DNA of 64,000 bases from positions 3,906,001 to 3,970,000 of the forward strand of contig NZ_AP024897.1 of NCBI RefSeq assembly GCF_024529975.1. The letters run 5' to 3'. Below the pieces are notes generated by a model. The model worked only from the letters and a program-made list of their open reading frames with translations. It had not been told where the DNA came from and ran no database searches. Numbering within the stretch: position 1 is the stretch's first letter; each line of letters opens with the position of its first letter. The stretch is from Vibrio quintilis (GTDB lineage: Bacteria > Pseudomonadota > Gammaproteobacteria > Enterobacterales > Vibrionaceae). Position numbers and translations under genes: made by a program. Positions 50,114 to 58,095 of the stretch are shown piece after piece.

Positions 50114-50166
50114 GCAAGATCTTGCTCAGAGGCGAGCAAAAAGTTGCCCGGCGAGCAAGATCTTGC
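50114..50166. promoter_or_regulatory. Palindrome array, probable activator sites of the hcp sigma-54 promoter
   Basis: Two identical 12-bp palindromes GCAAGATCTTGC (50114-50125 and 50155-50166) flank a related GCAAAAAGTTGC (50136-50147). The array is 54-122 bases upstream of the sigma-54 promoter, where enhancer-binding activators normally bind. The activator is inferred. Confidence 0.6.
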
Positions 50167-50404
50167 CCGGCATTTATGGGACCAGCATCACAAAACACAG
50201 CAAAATAAACAACAAGTTTTATATAGATTATGATGAGCTGAATAGCAGAGAAAACCCCGATAATCGCTGAGAAAAACCAGATAAAAATTTTTTCTGTAAA
50301 TAAAATGGCATCATGTTCAAAAAAACACCACACCTGTAAAATAAATTGCATAAGTTCATATTATGATGACCCGCACCTCAAACAATTCAAATTACAGGTA
50401 AATA

Positions 50405-51490
50405 ATGAAAAAAATAGTAGTACTCTTAACAGGATTATTTTTTGCACTCAACGTCATGGCACAATCCGGCGTCTTCCCACAGAAGACATTTGATGAACTT
50501 AGCTATGGCTTGTATTGGTTCGGTGCAGATAACCAATATGAGAAAGCAGATGAAACCACACAAAGCGGCTCCACTTTTTTTGACCCTTCTAAACCGACGC
50601 TGATTTTTATTCATGGCTGGCAACCTTTTAAGATGGCGAAACAAGAACGATTTGTTTTCCATAATACTGATGGTGACTATCCTGACATCGACCTTGCCAA
50701 CTTGTGGATTACTCAGGGATACAACATCGGCGTTTTATACTGGGACCAGTTCGCTGATGAAGGTAATGTAAGAAGTGCAGAAGCAAAAATCTGGACTGCA
50801 ACCGGAAAGCATGACATGCGCTGGAGAAACAGCCACGGAAAATATCATGACGGGCCGGATCAGAATGTCACTGAATTGCTTTTGTCTGAATATCTGACAG
50901 GTATGGCAAACTATACCGGTCATGATATCCGTATCGCCGGACACAGTCTGGGAAATCAGCTGGCGCTGCGCCTGACCGAAGAGCTGGCGAAATTATCAGA
51001 TCAGGGAGAAATTGACGCGTCACTTGTTCCACAACGCGTTTCTCTGCTGGATGCTTTTTATTCCAACTTGCCTAAAAGCTATCTGAATTACAAATGGATT
51101 GGCAAAGTCATCCGGGATATTGCCAAAGACCTGAAAAGCCACGGCATTGCGATTGATTCATACCGGACATCTCTCGTCACTTCAAATCCTTTAGTTGGTG
51201 ATGAAAACCGTAAGTTAATGAACGCTATCGCTTTTACCGAACTCAAAACCAAATTCTTTGACCAAACGCAAATCGCAGCAAAACACAGTGCTTCTATCTG
51301 GCTGTATCTGTGGTCAGTCATCTATCCGACTCCGCCAGTAACGGATAACTCTTTACCAGGACTGTCTGCATCTTCAACGAATGACGAAGTGAAACAGTGG
51401 ATGGCGACAAGCGATCACCTGATCCAGAATGAAGGGGGCAACACCAAAGAACCACAAGATAACGTTTATGAAACTGCACCAGCGTTATAA
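50405..51490 (+). CDS. Secreted lipase-like alpha/beta hydrolase, copy 1
   Basis: A 361-residue protein with a Sec signal peptide (MKKIVVLLTGLFFALNVMA). Lipase features: LIFIHGW oxyanion region, nucleophile Ser in IAGHSLGNQLAL, candidate Asp in RVSLLDAFYSN, candidate His in AAKHSASIWLYLW. The C-terminal tail is polar. The substrate is not known; the HGW and GHSLG patterns recall pancreatic-type lipases and phospholipases. A close paralog follows at 51755. Both have similar short upstream sequences. The Sec signal argues against it being a type VI effector despite the nearby hcp. Confidence 0.82.
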   Translation: MKKIVVLLTGLFFALNVMAQSGVFPQKTFDELSYGLYWFGADNQYEKADETTQSGSTFFDPSKPTLIFIHGWQPFKMAKQERFVFHNTDGDYPDIDLANLWITQGYNIGVLYWDQFADEGNVRSAEAKIWTATGKHDMRWRNSHGKYHDGPDQNVTELLLSEYLTGMANYTGHDIRIAGHSLGNQLALRLTEELAKLSDQGEIDASLVPQRVSLLDAFYSNLPKSYLNYKWIGKVIRDIAKDLKSHGIAIDSYRTSLVTSNPLVGDENRKLMNAIAFTELKTKFFDQTQIAAKHSASIWLYLWSVIYPTPPVTDNSLPGLSASSTNDEVKQWMATSDHLIQNEGGNTKEPQDNVYETAPAL

Positions 51491-51518
51491 TTAATCCTGC
51501 GCAAAGCATAAACACAGA

Positions 51519-51555
51519 CCCGGATTCAGCTTCCCTGATTCCGGGTCATCTTTTT
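51519..51555 (+). terminator. Terminator after lipase-like gene 1
   Basis: GACCCGGA ... TTCCGGGTC stem followed by ATCTTTTTC, 29 bases after the stop. Confidence 0.75.
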
Positions 51556-51595
51556 CGTAGCACAGATAAATACCGGCATGAGCAAATACTGAATT

Positions 51596-51640
51596 TATCC
51601 AAACAGCCTGAAGATGCTGGCTTCAGGTTGCTTGGGTATA
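51596..51640. repeat. Dispersed intergenic palindrome, copy
   Basis: TATCCAAACAGCCTGAAGATG ... CAGGTTGCTTGGGTATA. The ends are near-complementary. It is related to 33663, 35767 and 57808. Confidence 0.7.
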
Positions 51641-51754
51641 TGACAAATAAAATAATTCTGCTCATCTTCAAACTTCCACAAATATATAAAACAAATTTCA
51701 TATTGTTCATATTATGATGAATGTTCATTTTATCGACGACAGAATAGGTGAACA

Positions 51755-52852
51755 ATGAAAAAAATAATCATATTAATGACCGGATTACTCTTTGCTCTCA
51801 ATGTCATGGCAAAAGTCGGGGTATTTCCAAAAGAAGATTTTGACAAGCTGAGCTATGGCCTGTATTGGTTTGGCTCGAATAACCAATATGAAAAAGCCGG
51901 TGATACAACTAAGGATGGTTCTTCTTATTATGACCCTTCTAAGCCGACCTTAATTCTGATTCATGGCTGGCAGCCTTTCAGGATGAATAGTTATGACCGG
52001 TTTGTATTTCATGAATCAGGTGAAGGCAGTACTTATCCTGATATCGATCTGGCTAACTTATGGATAAGTCAGGGTTATAACATCGGCGTATTTTACTGGG
52101 ATCAATTTGCCGATGAAGCAAATGTAGACAGTGCTGAAGCAAAAATCTGGACCGCGACAGGTAAACATAACATGCGCTGGAAAGATGGCAATGGAGATTA
52201 CCATGACGGGCCGGATAAAAATGTCACCGAGTTGTTGCTGTCGGAATATCTGGCAAGTATGGCCGGTTATCAGGGAAAAGGCAGCGATATCCGTATTGCC
52301 GGACATAGTCTGGGAAATCAGCTTGCTCTGCGTCTGACTGAAGAACTGGCAAAGCTATCCGATCAAGGAGAAATCGCGCAAAATCTTGTTCCGCAACGGG
52401 TATCATTGCTGGATGCATTCTATTCTAACTTCGGGAAAAGTTATCTGAATTCAAAATGGGTTGGTGAAGTCGCAAGAGATATCGTAAAAGATCTGAAGAA
52501 GCGTGGTGTTGCCATCGATTCTTACCGGACTTCAACGGTTGTATCTACCATTTTTGCCGGCGATGAAAACCCTAAACTGCATAATTCAGTTGCATTTGTT
52601 GAGCAAAAAACCAAATTCTTCAATCAAACGCAGGTTGCAGCGAAGCATAGCGCCGCTATCTGGCTTTACCTCTGGTCGATTATTTATCCTACACCATCGG
52701 TCACAGACAATACGTTACCAGGCTTATCAGCAACATCTACCAATGCTGAAGTGAAACAATGGATGGCAACCACAGATCATCTGATTCAGATTGAAGGTGG
52801 CACAACCAAAGAACCCCAGGATAATGTCTACAAAACAACATCTGCATTGTGA
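51755..52852 (+). CDS. Secreted lipase-like alpha/beta hydrolase, copy 2
   Basis: A 365-residue paralog of the gene at 50405, highly similar over its whole length. Signal peptide ends LNVMAK. It keeps LILIHGW, the nucleophile Ser in IAGHSLGNQLAL, RVSLLDAFYSN and AAKHSAAIWLYLW. A four-residue insertion relative to copy 1 lies in the region before the catalytic Ser and near HESGEGSTY. AGGTGAAC precedes the ATG. The intergenic region shares TTCATATTATGATGA with copy 1, suggesting promoter duplication. Confidence 0.82.
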   Translation: MKKIIILMTGLLFALNVMAKVGVFPKEDFDKLSYGLYWFGSNNQYEKAGDTTKDGSSYYDPSKPTLILIHGWQPFRMNSYDRFVFHESGEGSTYPDIDLANLWISQGYNIGVFYWDQFADEANVDSAEAKIWTATGKHNMRWKDGNGDYHDGPDKNVTELLLSEYLASMAGYQGKGSDIRIAGHSLGNQLALRLTEELAKLSDQGEIAQNLVPQRVSLLDAFYSNFGKSYLNSKWVGEVARDIVKDLKKRGVAIDSYRTSTVVSTIFAGDENPKLHNSVAFVEQKTKFFNQTQVAAKHSAAIWLYLWSIIYPTPSVTDNTLPGLSATSTNAEVKQWMATTDHLIQIEGGTTKEPQDNVYKTTSAL

Positions 52853-52879
52853 TGGATAACATACAATGTGCTATTCAGC

Positions 52880-52905
52880 CGGGGCTGGAAACAGTCCCGG
52901 TATTC
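52880..52905. terminator. Hairpin after lipase-like gene 2
   Basis: An imperfect stem CCGGGGCTG-GAAA-CAGTCCCGG about 28 bases after the stop, with only a weak T-rich tail. It lies between convergent genes. Confidence 0.55.
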
Positions 52906-52927
52906 CGGATCAAAAAGACGTCGGTTT

Positions 52928-53245
52928 TCAGCACTCAATGGGTATCATTTCTTGCCTGAATATTTCAGCGATATAGTCCAAAACCTCGAAGCTTTGTTCC
53001 CGCTGAAGCGCTTCCAGCCAGATGGAACCGCTATAGTGCTCTGCTTTCAAAAACAGCGAAGTGCCTTCAAAATCAATCAGCCAGGTATGTAAATCCGCAT
53101 CGGTTTGTTTTTCTTTGATATGCGCAGAGAGAAGAGAAACCAGGGTTTCTCCCAGTGACGGAAAAGAGTCAAAATCGAAATCCGGGGTTGCGAGGATCAG
53201 GACACCGTCATCCCGCAGGTATTCAGCCAGACAAAATTTAACCAT
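52928..53245 (-). CDS. DUF3630-like small protein next to recQ
   Basis: A 105-residue acidic protein of unknown function: LILATPDFDFDSFPSLGETLVSLL, HTWLIDFEGTSLFLKAEHYSGSIWLEAL and FEVLDYIAEIF. Similar small proteins (DUF3630) are found after recQ in vibrios by recall. Its start overlaps the end of recQ by eight bases, implying translational coupling. Confidence 0.75.
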   Translation of the reverse strand: MVKFCLAEYLRDDGVLILATPDFDFDSFPSLGETLVSLLSAHIKEKQTDADLHTWLIDFEGTSLFLKAEHYSGSIWLEALQREQSFEVLDYIAEIFRQEMIPIEC

Positions 53246-55076
53246 GATACGTTAAATGCTCCTGAATCAGATCCAGAAACGGATCGGCATATTTTTCCAG
53301 CTTGCGCTGCCCGACACCATTGACAGCAAGCATCTCACCATAAGAAGTTGGCAGAATCTCAGCCATATCAATCAATGTGGCATCACTGAAAACAACATAA
53401 GGTGGAATGTCATCTTCATCTGCAATCGACTTTCTTAGTTTCCGGAGCTTGGCAAACAACTGACGATCATAATGTTTGCTGGCGAGTTTCTCCGATTTTG
53501 AAGACCGGTTTGCCATATCCAGACGTGGAACAGCCAATTCAAGTTCAACTTCTCCACGAAGCAGTGGCCGGGCTTCTTCCGTCAGTTGCAGCGTCGAATT
53601 CCGGGTGATGTTTTGCTGTAAAAAACCTTTGTGAATCAGCTGCCGGAATATACTCACCCAATAATCATGGCTGTGATCCCGGCCAAGACCATAAGTCGAT
53701 AGCTGATCGTGTCCGTTTTCCCGGATACGGCTGGTTTGCATTCCCCGCAATACTTCAACCACATAGCCGATCCCAAAACTCTGATTTACCCGGTAAACGC
53801 AGGATAAGGCTTTTTGTGCCGCTTCAGTCGCATCAAAACGTTTGGGAGGATCGAGGCAAACATCACAATTCCCGCATGGCTGCTTCCGGAGCTCACCAAA
53901 GTAATGCAGCAACACCTGACGGCGACATGTTTGTGCCTCTGCAAAGGCTGTCATCGCATTTAGTTTATGCGTTTCCACCAGCTTTTGCTGACCTTCTGGT
54001 TTCTCATCCAGCATCCGGCGCAGCCAGTTTATATCAGATGGATCATACAACATGACAGCTTCAGCAGGTAATCCATCTCTGCCGGCACGGCCGGTCTCCT
54101 GATAGTAAGATTCAATATTACGTGGAATATCAAAATGCATCACAAAGCGGACATTGGACTTATTGATTCCCATGCCGAAAGCCACAGTTGCAACCACAAT
54201 CTGAACATCATCCCGCTGGAAAGCTTCCTGCACATAAGTACGTTCTTCCACATCCATGCCGGCATGGTAACCCGCAGCCCGGTAATGATTCTGACACAGC
54301 TTTTCTGTCAGCATTTCAACTTTCTTCCGGCTGCCACAATAAATAATGCCGCACTGCCCTTTCTGTGTTCCGAGAAAACGAATGACCTGAGAGACCGGCT
54401 TATGCTTTTCTACCAGCATATAACGAATGTTTGGCCGATCGAAACTCCCCAGATATGTATATGGCTGGTCCAAATTCAAACGCTGACAAATATCCTGGCG
54501 GGTCGCTTCATCAGCAGTCGCAGTTAATGCGATAAACGGCACCTGAGGAAAATTCTGTTTCAGTTGCCCCAGTGCAGCATACTCAGGTCTGAAATCATGC
54601 CCCCACTGGGAAATACAATGAGCCTCATCCACAGCAACCAGCGCCAGATCCAGATGATTCAGCCGTTCCATAAAGTCAGCCATCAGTACCCGTTCCGGCG
54701 ACACATACAATAGCTTGAGTTCTCCGCGCGAGATTTGCTGATAAACCTGCATCAGGGCTTCTTTCGTCATCGATGAATTCAGACAGGCAGCAGCGACACC
54801 ATTGGCAACCAGCTGGTCAACCTGATCTTTCATCAAAGAAATCAGCGGAGAAATCACCAGTGTGATGCCATCAGCAACAATCGCCGGAATTTGATAGCAA
54901 AGAGATTTTCCGCCACCGGTCGGCATAATCACCAGACTATCCCGCTTGTGCAGCACCGCCTCAATGATATCCACCTGACCCGCCCGGAAAGACTGATAAC
55001 CAAACACACGCTGCAGCACCATTTGTGGTGACTGAATGCTCAGGTCGTCTGGTTCAGGGATAATAGCTGCTGTCAT
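53238..55076 (-). CDS. recQ: ATP-dependent DNA helicase RecQ
   Basis: A 3'-5' helicase for RecF-pathway recombination and fork repair. 612 residues. Motifs: MPTGGGKSLCYQIP (Walker A), VDEAHCISQWGHDFRPEY, LTATAD, YYQETGRAGRDGLPAE, zinc-binding Cys in CRRQVLLHYFGE...CGNCDVC, then winged helix and C-terminal HRDC domain (TSYGEMLAVNGVGQRKLEKY). Length and order are standard. Confidence 0.97.
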   Translation of the reverse strand: MTAAIIPEPDDLSIQSPQMVLQRVFGYQSFRAGQVDIIEAVLHKRDSLVIMPTGGGKSLCYQIPAIVADGITLVISPLISLMKDQVDQLVANGVAAACLNSSMTKEALMQVYQQISRGELKLLYVSPERVLMADFMERLNHLDLALVAVDEAHCISQWGHDFRPEYAALGQLKQNFPQVPFIALTATADEATRQDICQRLNLDQPYTYLGSFDRPNIRYMLVEKHKPVSQVIRFLGTQKGQCGIIYCGSRKKVEMLTEKLCQNHYRAAGYHAGMDVEERTYVQEAFQRDDVQIVVATVAFGMGINKSNVRFVMHFDIPRNIESYYQETGRAGRDGLPAEAVMLYDPSDINWLRRMLDEKPEGQQKLVETHKLNAMTAFAEAQTCRRQVLLHYFGELRKQPCGNCDVCLDPPKRFDATEAAQKALSCVYRVNQSFGIGYVVEVLRGMQTSRIRENGHDQLSTYGLGRDHSHDYWVSIFRQLIHKGFLQQNITRNSTLQLTEEARPLLRGEVELELAVPRLDMANRSSKSEKLASKHYDRQLFAKLRKLRKSIADEDDIPPYVVFSDATLIDMAEILPTSYGEMLAVNGVGQRKLEKYADPFLDLIQEHLTYHG

Positions 55077-55178
55077 GAAACTCTCGGAATACGGGTTATG
55101 ATGAAGAAGTGACTTAGCAGGCTATTCTAGAGAGGTTATTGCCGGATGAAAACCATAAATTCTATGAAGTGACACGAA

Positions 55179-55219
55179 GAAACCAGCAATAGTAGTGCCA
55201 GACTATTGTCGCTGGTTTC
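55179..55219. terminator. Terminator after the tandem barrel genes
   Basis: GAAACCAGC ... GCTGGTTTC with an inner AATAGT/ACTATT stem. It lies 19 bases beyond the stop at 55238 (minus). Confidence 0.65.
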
Positions 55220-55237
55220 TCCACAGAAAGCTGATAT

Positions 55238-55726
55238 CTACAAAAAGTTGTAGATGATAGACGCTCCGACCAAAGCCCGCTCATTTGTTTCACCGTTAGA
55301 GAGTCTTAAATAACGGCTAAAGACTGATATTCTGGCATCGAGAATTGAGACTTCCAGTCCGGCTTCAGGAGCAATACCGACTGTCCAGTCTGTATCACAA
55401 GATGACGTATCCTGACGATTGCATTCTTTATGTCTGCCAATAAAAACACCCGCGCCTCCGTATGCTTTCAGCGGTGCAATACCAGTTGTCAGAAAACGTG
55501 AAAATGAAACCCCCCGATCTTTACTAAAATCGTCTTGATACTCAGCGTATGCAACGGATTGTTCTTCAAAGCGACCATCGATGACTCTTATTCCAACCTC
55601 GGAAGCATAATTACTATCCTTATCACTAAGCAACACAGAAATATATGGCGTCGCCATATCTTCATTGGCATAAAGATGAGCGCTAAAACCTAAAAAACAT
55701 ATAAAAAATAAACGATTCAAATTCAC
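55238..55726 (-). CDS. Predicted outer-membrane beta-barrel protein, copy 2
   Basis: A 162-residue protein with a signal peptide ending SAHLYA, alternating beta-strand pattern and a C-terminal Phe/Leu strand (IIYNFL). It shares with its neighbour the segment GRHKECNRQDTSSCDTDW, a Cys pair that may form a disulfide. Possibly YfaZ-like; the family is not certain. It follows the gene at 55743 by 16 bases. Confidence 0.75.
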   Translation of the reverse strand: MNLNRLFFICFLGFSAHLYANEDMATPYISVLLSDKDSNYASEVGIRVIDGRFEEQSVAYAEYQDDFSKDRGVSFSRFLTTGIAPLKAYGGAGVFIGRHKECNRQDTSSCDTDWTVGIAPEAGLEVSILDARISVFSRYLRLSNGETNERALVGASIIYNFL

Positions 55727-55742
55727 TTTAGTTCACCATCAT

Positions 55743-56237
55743 TCAGAAATCATACCCAATATAAGCACCAAACATTTTATACTCGTTCTTCCCTGTGTCT
55801 GATGTTTTATAATAACGTCCGTAAGCAGCAACATTTAACTGAAAAAAGGATAATTCCACGCCAACTTCCGGGTAAACACCAGCTACATAATCCGTTTCAC
55901 AGATATCAGTGTCTTGTTCATCGCATTCATCATGCTCTCCCAAGAACAGACCCGCACCCGCGTAAGCCTTGATAGGCCAGGTACCCGTCGTCAAATGCGC
56001 ACCGAAATTAAAACCGTTGTACACATTGTCATTATTACCAAACCACATTAAAGCGGCATTGGCATCGACAAAACGATTCACCTGTCCTTTCATTCCTAAC
56101 TCGAATACACCACTCTGGTTAATGTCTTCTTTCAAAAACCCCATGTAAAAACTACCGGGTTCTGGTAATGAATCAGCTGCCGCAACATGAGCACTAAATG
56201 ATGCAACCAAGGCTGCAAACAACCACCAGTTTTTCAT
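55743..56237 (-). CDS. Predicted outer-membrane beta-barrel protein, copy 1
   Basis: A 164-residue protein with a signal peptide (MKNWWLFAALVASFSAHVAAA) and beta-strand pattern ending in aromatic YIGYDF, typical of outer-membrane insertion. The segment GEHDECDEQDTDICETDY matches GRHKECNRQDTSSCDTDW in the next gene. The two are paralogs in one operon. Function unknown. Confidence 0.75.
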   Translation of the reverse strand: MKNWWLFAALVASFSAHVAAADSLPEPGSFYMGFLKEDINQSGVFELGMKGQVNRFVDANAALMWFGNNDNVYNGFNFGAHLTTGTWPIKAYAGAGLFLGEHDECDEQDTDICETDYVAGVYPEVGVELSFFQLNVAAYGRYYKTSDTGKNEYKMFGAYIGYDF

Positions 56238-56515
56238 AGGCCTATCCTTATTTATAAATTTAACAAAGATGTTATCGACAAAAAAACAAATAACATGAGT
56301 GAATGCTTACGGTCAGCATCATATGATCCGGTACTATGAATTAATCCACCCGGACCATGTATGAATCCCTATGCCAGGCAATCAAACAGATTACGGGTAT
56401 AAGTTATTAAAAAAGATATAAAAAAATCTGAGAGATGCTATTTTAAGCAATTTTTAAACTGATATACTGAAACCGTTTTTCAAAAAGCAGTTCAGAAGCA
56501 GAGTTTGGTACCGTT
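56238..56515. other. Divergent promoter region of barrel and HD-GYP genes
   Basis: 278 bases without a gene; AT-rich. It should hold promoters for both directions, but none is clear enough to call. Confidence 0.4.
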
Positions 56516-57781
56516 GTGGAAGATATCAAAATAACCATTGACCAGTTACAGACAGGCCTTTACATCCGTTTACCGGCAAAGTGGCACGAACATCCGTTCC
56601 TGTTAAATAGCTTCAAGCTAAAAACTCAGGAACAAATTGAGATCATCAGGCACCTTGGCATCTCTCATGTGTTTATCAATCCGAATAAGAGTGACTTTGA
56701 CCCCTATTTTTCTCCGCTGCCTGCTGACACAGCAACACAACAGCCTGAACCAGATAAAAAACAACTGGATGAAACAGCTCAGGCGATGTGGGAAGAGAAA
56801 AATAAAAGGATCGAAAAAGTAAAAACTTACCGGCGTAAAGCGCTTCAGTGTGAAAAAGATTTTGAACGCTCTCTCTCCCGAACACGGGCAATCATGAATA
56901 AAATCCGCACTCAGCCACAGCATGCAGTCACTGAAGCATCGATGCTGGTCGAAGACATTGTTGAACAGCTACTGAGCGAAGAAGAAGTGACACTCCACTT
57001 TATCAATAGTAACAGTGAGTTTGAGGATATCTACTTCCACTCACTCAATGTGGCAGTGTTATCAATGATGGTAGGTAAAGCCAAAGGATACAGCGCTGAA
57101 AAAATCAAATTACTGGCCTTAGGTTCACTGTTCCATGATATTGGCAAAGTAAAAGTACCGTCAAAGATTGTCCGGGCGACACGGACTTTAACCGAGCCCG
57201 AACAAAACTATCTCAGGCAACATACCCGCTATGGAATTGAAATCGCCGACACCATAGAAAACTTCCCCGAAGAAGCCAAATGCATCATTGCCCAGCACCA
57301 TGAAATGATCGATGGTTCCGGGTATCCAGAAGGGCTGAGTGGCAATGAGATCGACGAGCTGGCTCAGGTTGTCGCATTAACCAATGCTTTCGATGTGTTA
57401 TGTCACGCAAATACCCCGAAAGAGAAGAAAATCCCTTACTCTGCGTTGTCCTACCTCTATAAGCAACAATCTCTGTTCAATCAGGAAAATCTGAATCTGT
57501 TAATCAAATATATGGGCGTTTACCCTCCGGGCTCAATTGTTCAGCTTTCCAATGATTTGATTGGATTGGTGGTTTCCGTGCATTCAAATCAGTTGCTTTA
57601 TCCCAGCGTATTGATGTACGACGCATCGGTTCCCAGATCTCAGGCACCTATTATTGATCTTTCAGAAAAAGAGTCATTGTCGATTGTGACTGTTCTTTCT
57701 CCCGGAAAAATTCCGGAAGAGGTGCTGGAATACCTTAACCCACGCTCCCGTATTTCCTACTTCTTTGATAAAGACGAATAA
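56516..57781 (+). CDS. HD-GYP domain c-di-GMP phosphodiesterase, copy 1
   Basis: A 421-residue cytoplasmic protein. Residues 1-60 are a DUF3391-like N-terminal domain (LQTGLYIRLPAKWHEHPFLLNSF), then a charged helical linker, then HD-GYP with metal ligands HD 207-208 (LFHDIGKVKVP), HHE 261-263 and DGSGYP 266-271. HD-GYP enzymes hydrolyse c-di-GMP to GMP. The start is GTG at 56516, aligned with the GTG of copy 2. All signature residues are present, so activity is expected. Confidence 0.92.
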   Translation: MEDIKITIDQLQTGLYIRLPAKWHEHPFLLNSFKLKTQEQIEIIRHLGISHVFINPNKSDFDPYFSPLPADTATQQPEPDKKQLDETAQAMWEEKNKRIEKVKTYRRKALQCEKDFERSLSRTRAIMNKIRTQPQHAVTEASMLVEDIVEQLLSEEEVTLHFINSNSEFEDIYFHSLNVAVLSMMVGKAKGYSAEKIKLLALGSLFHDIGKVKVPSKIVRATRTLTEPEQNYLRQHTRYGIEIADTIENFPEEAKCIIAQHHEMIDGSGYPEGLSGNEIDELAQVVALTNAFDVLCHANTPKEKKIPYSALSYLYKQQSLFNQENLNLLIKYMGVYPPGSIVQLSNDLIGLVVSVHSNQLLYPSVLMYDASVPRSQAPIIDLSEKESLSIVTVLSPGKIPEEVLEYLNPRSRISYFFDKDE

Positions 57782-57807
57782 TCTGTAAACACAGAGAATT
57801 TGCTTTG

Positions 57808-57845
57808 TACCCAAACAACCTGAAGATGCAGGTTGCCTGGGTATA
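57808..57845. repeat. Dispersed intergenic palindrome, best copy
   Basis: TACCCAAACAACCTGAAGATG then CAGGTTGCCTGGGTATA. ACCCA and ACAACCTG pair with CAGGTTG and TGGGT. Related copies are at 33663, 35767 and 51596. Confidence 0.75.
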
Positions 57846-58095
57846 TATGCGTCCTAAGCCTGCTTCGGACCATCAATAAACCCTGGTTCTGTTACCATTT
57901 TTTACCTTCATCTCTCTGTTTTATAGTGAAACTCTCATTTTCAGATTGAAAATCACCCGAATCATTTCCCGGAAATATGAACAGCAACTATGCTTAACAA
58001 ATCCGGTACTACCCTTTGAAACTATTCCTGAAATAACGGATGAAATAAATCAGATACAAAGCTCATTCACTTTTATTAAGAGTCATCATCATATT

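Noticed and set aside
50405..52852. The tandem lipase-like genes as type VI effectors
   Set aside because: Both start with clear Sec signal peptides and have their own promoters pointing away from hcp.
57946..58095. Upstream TTG-started extension of HD-GYP copy 2
   Set aside because: The 50 extra residues have no counterpart in copy 1, whose GTG aligns with GTG at 58096.
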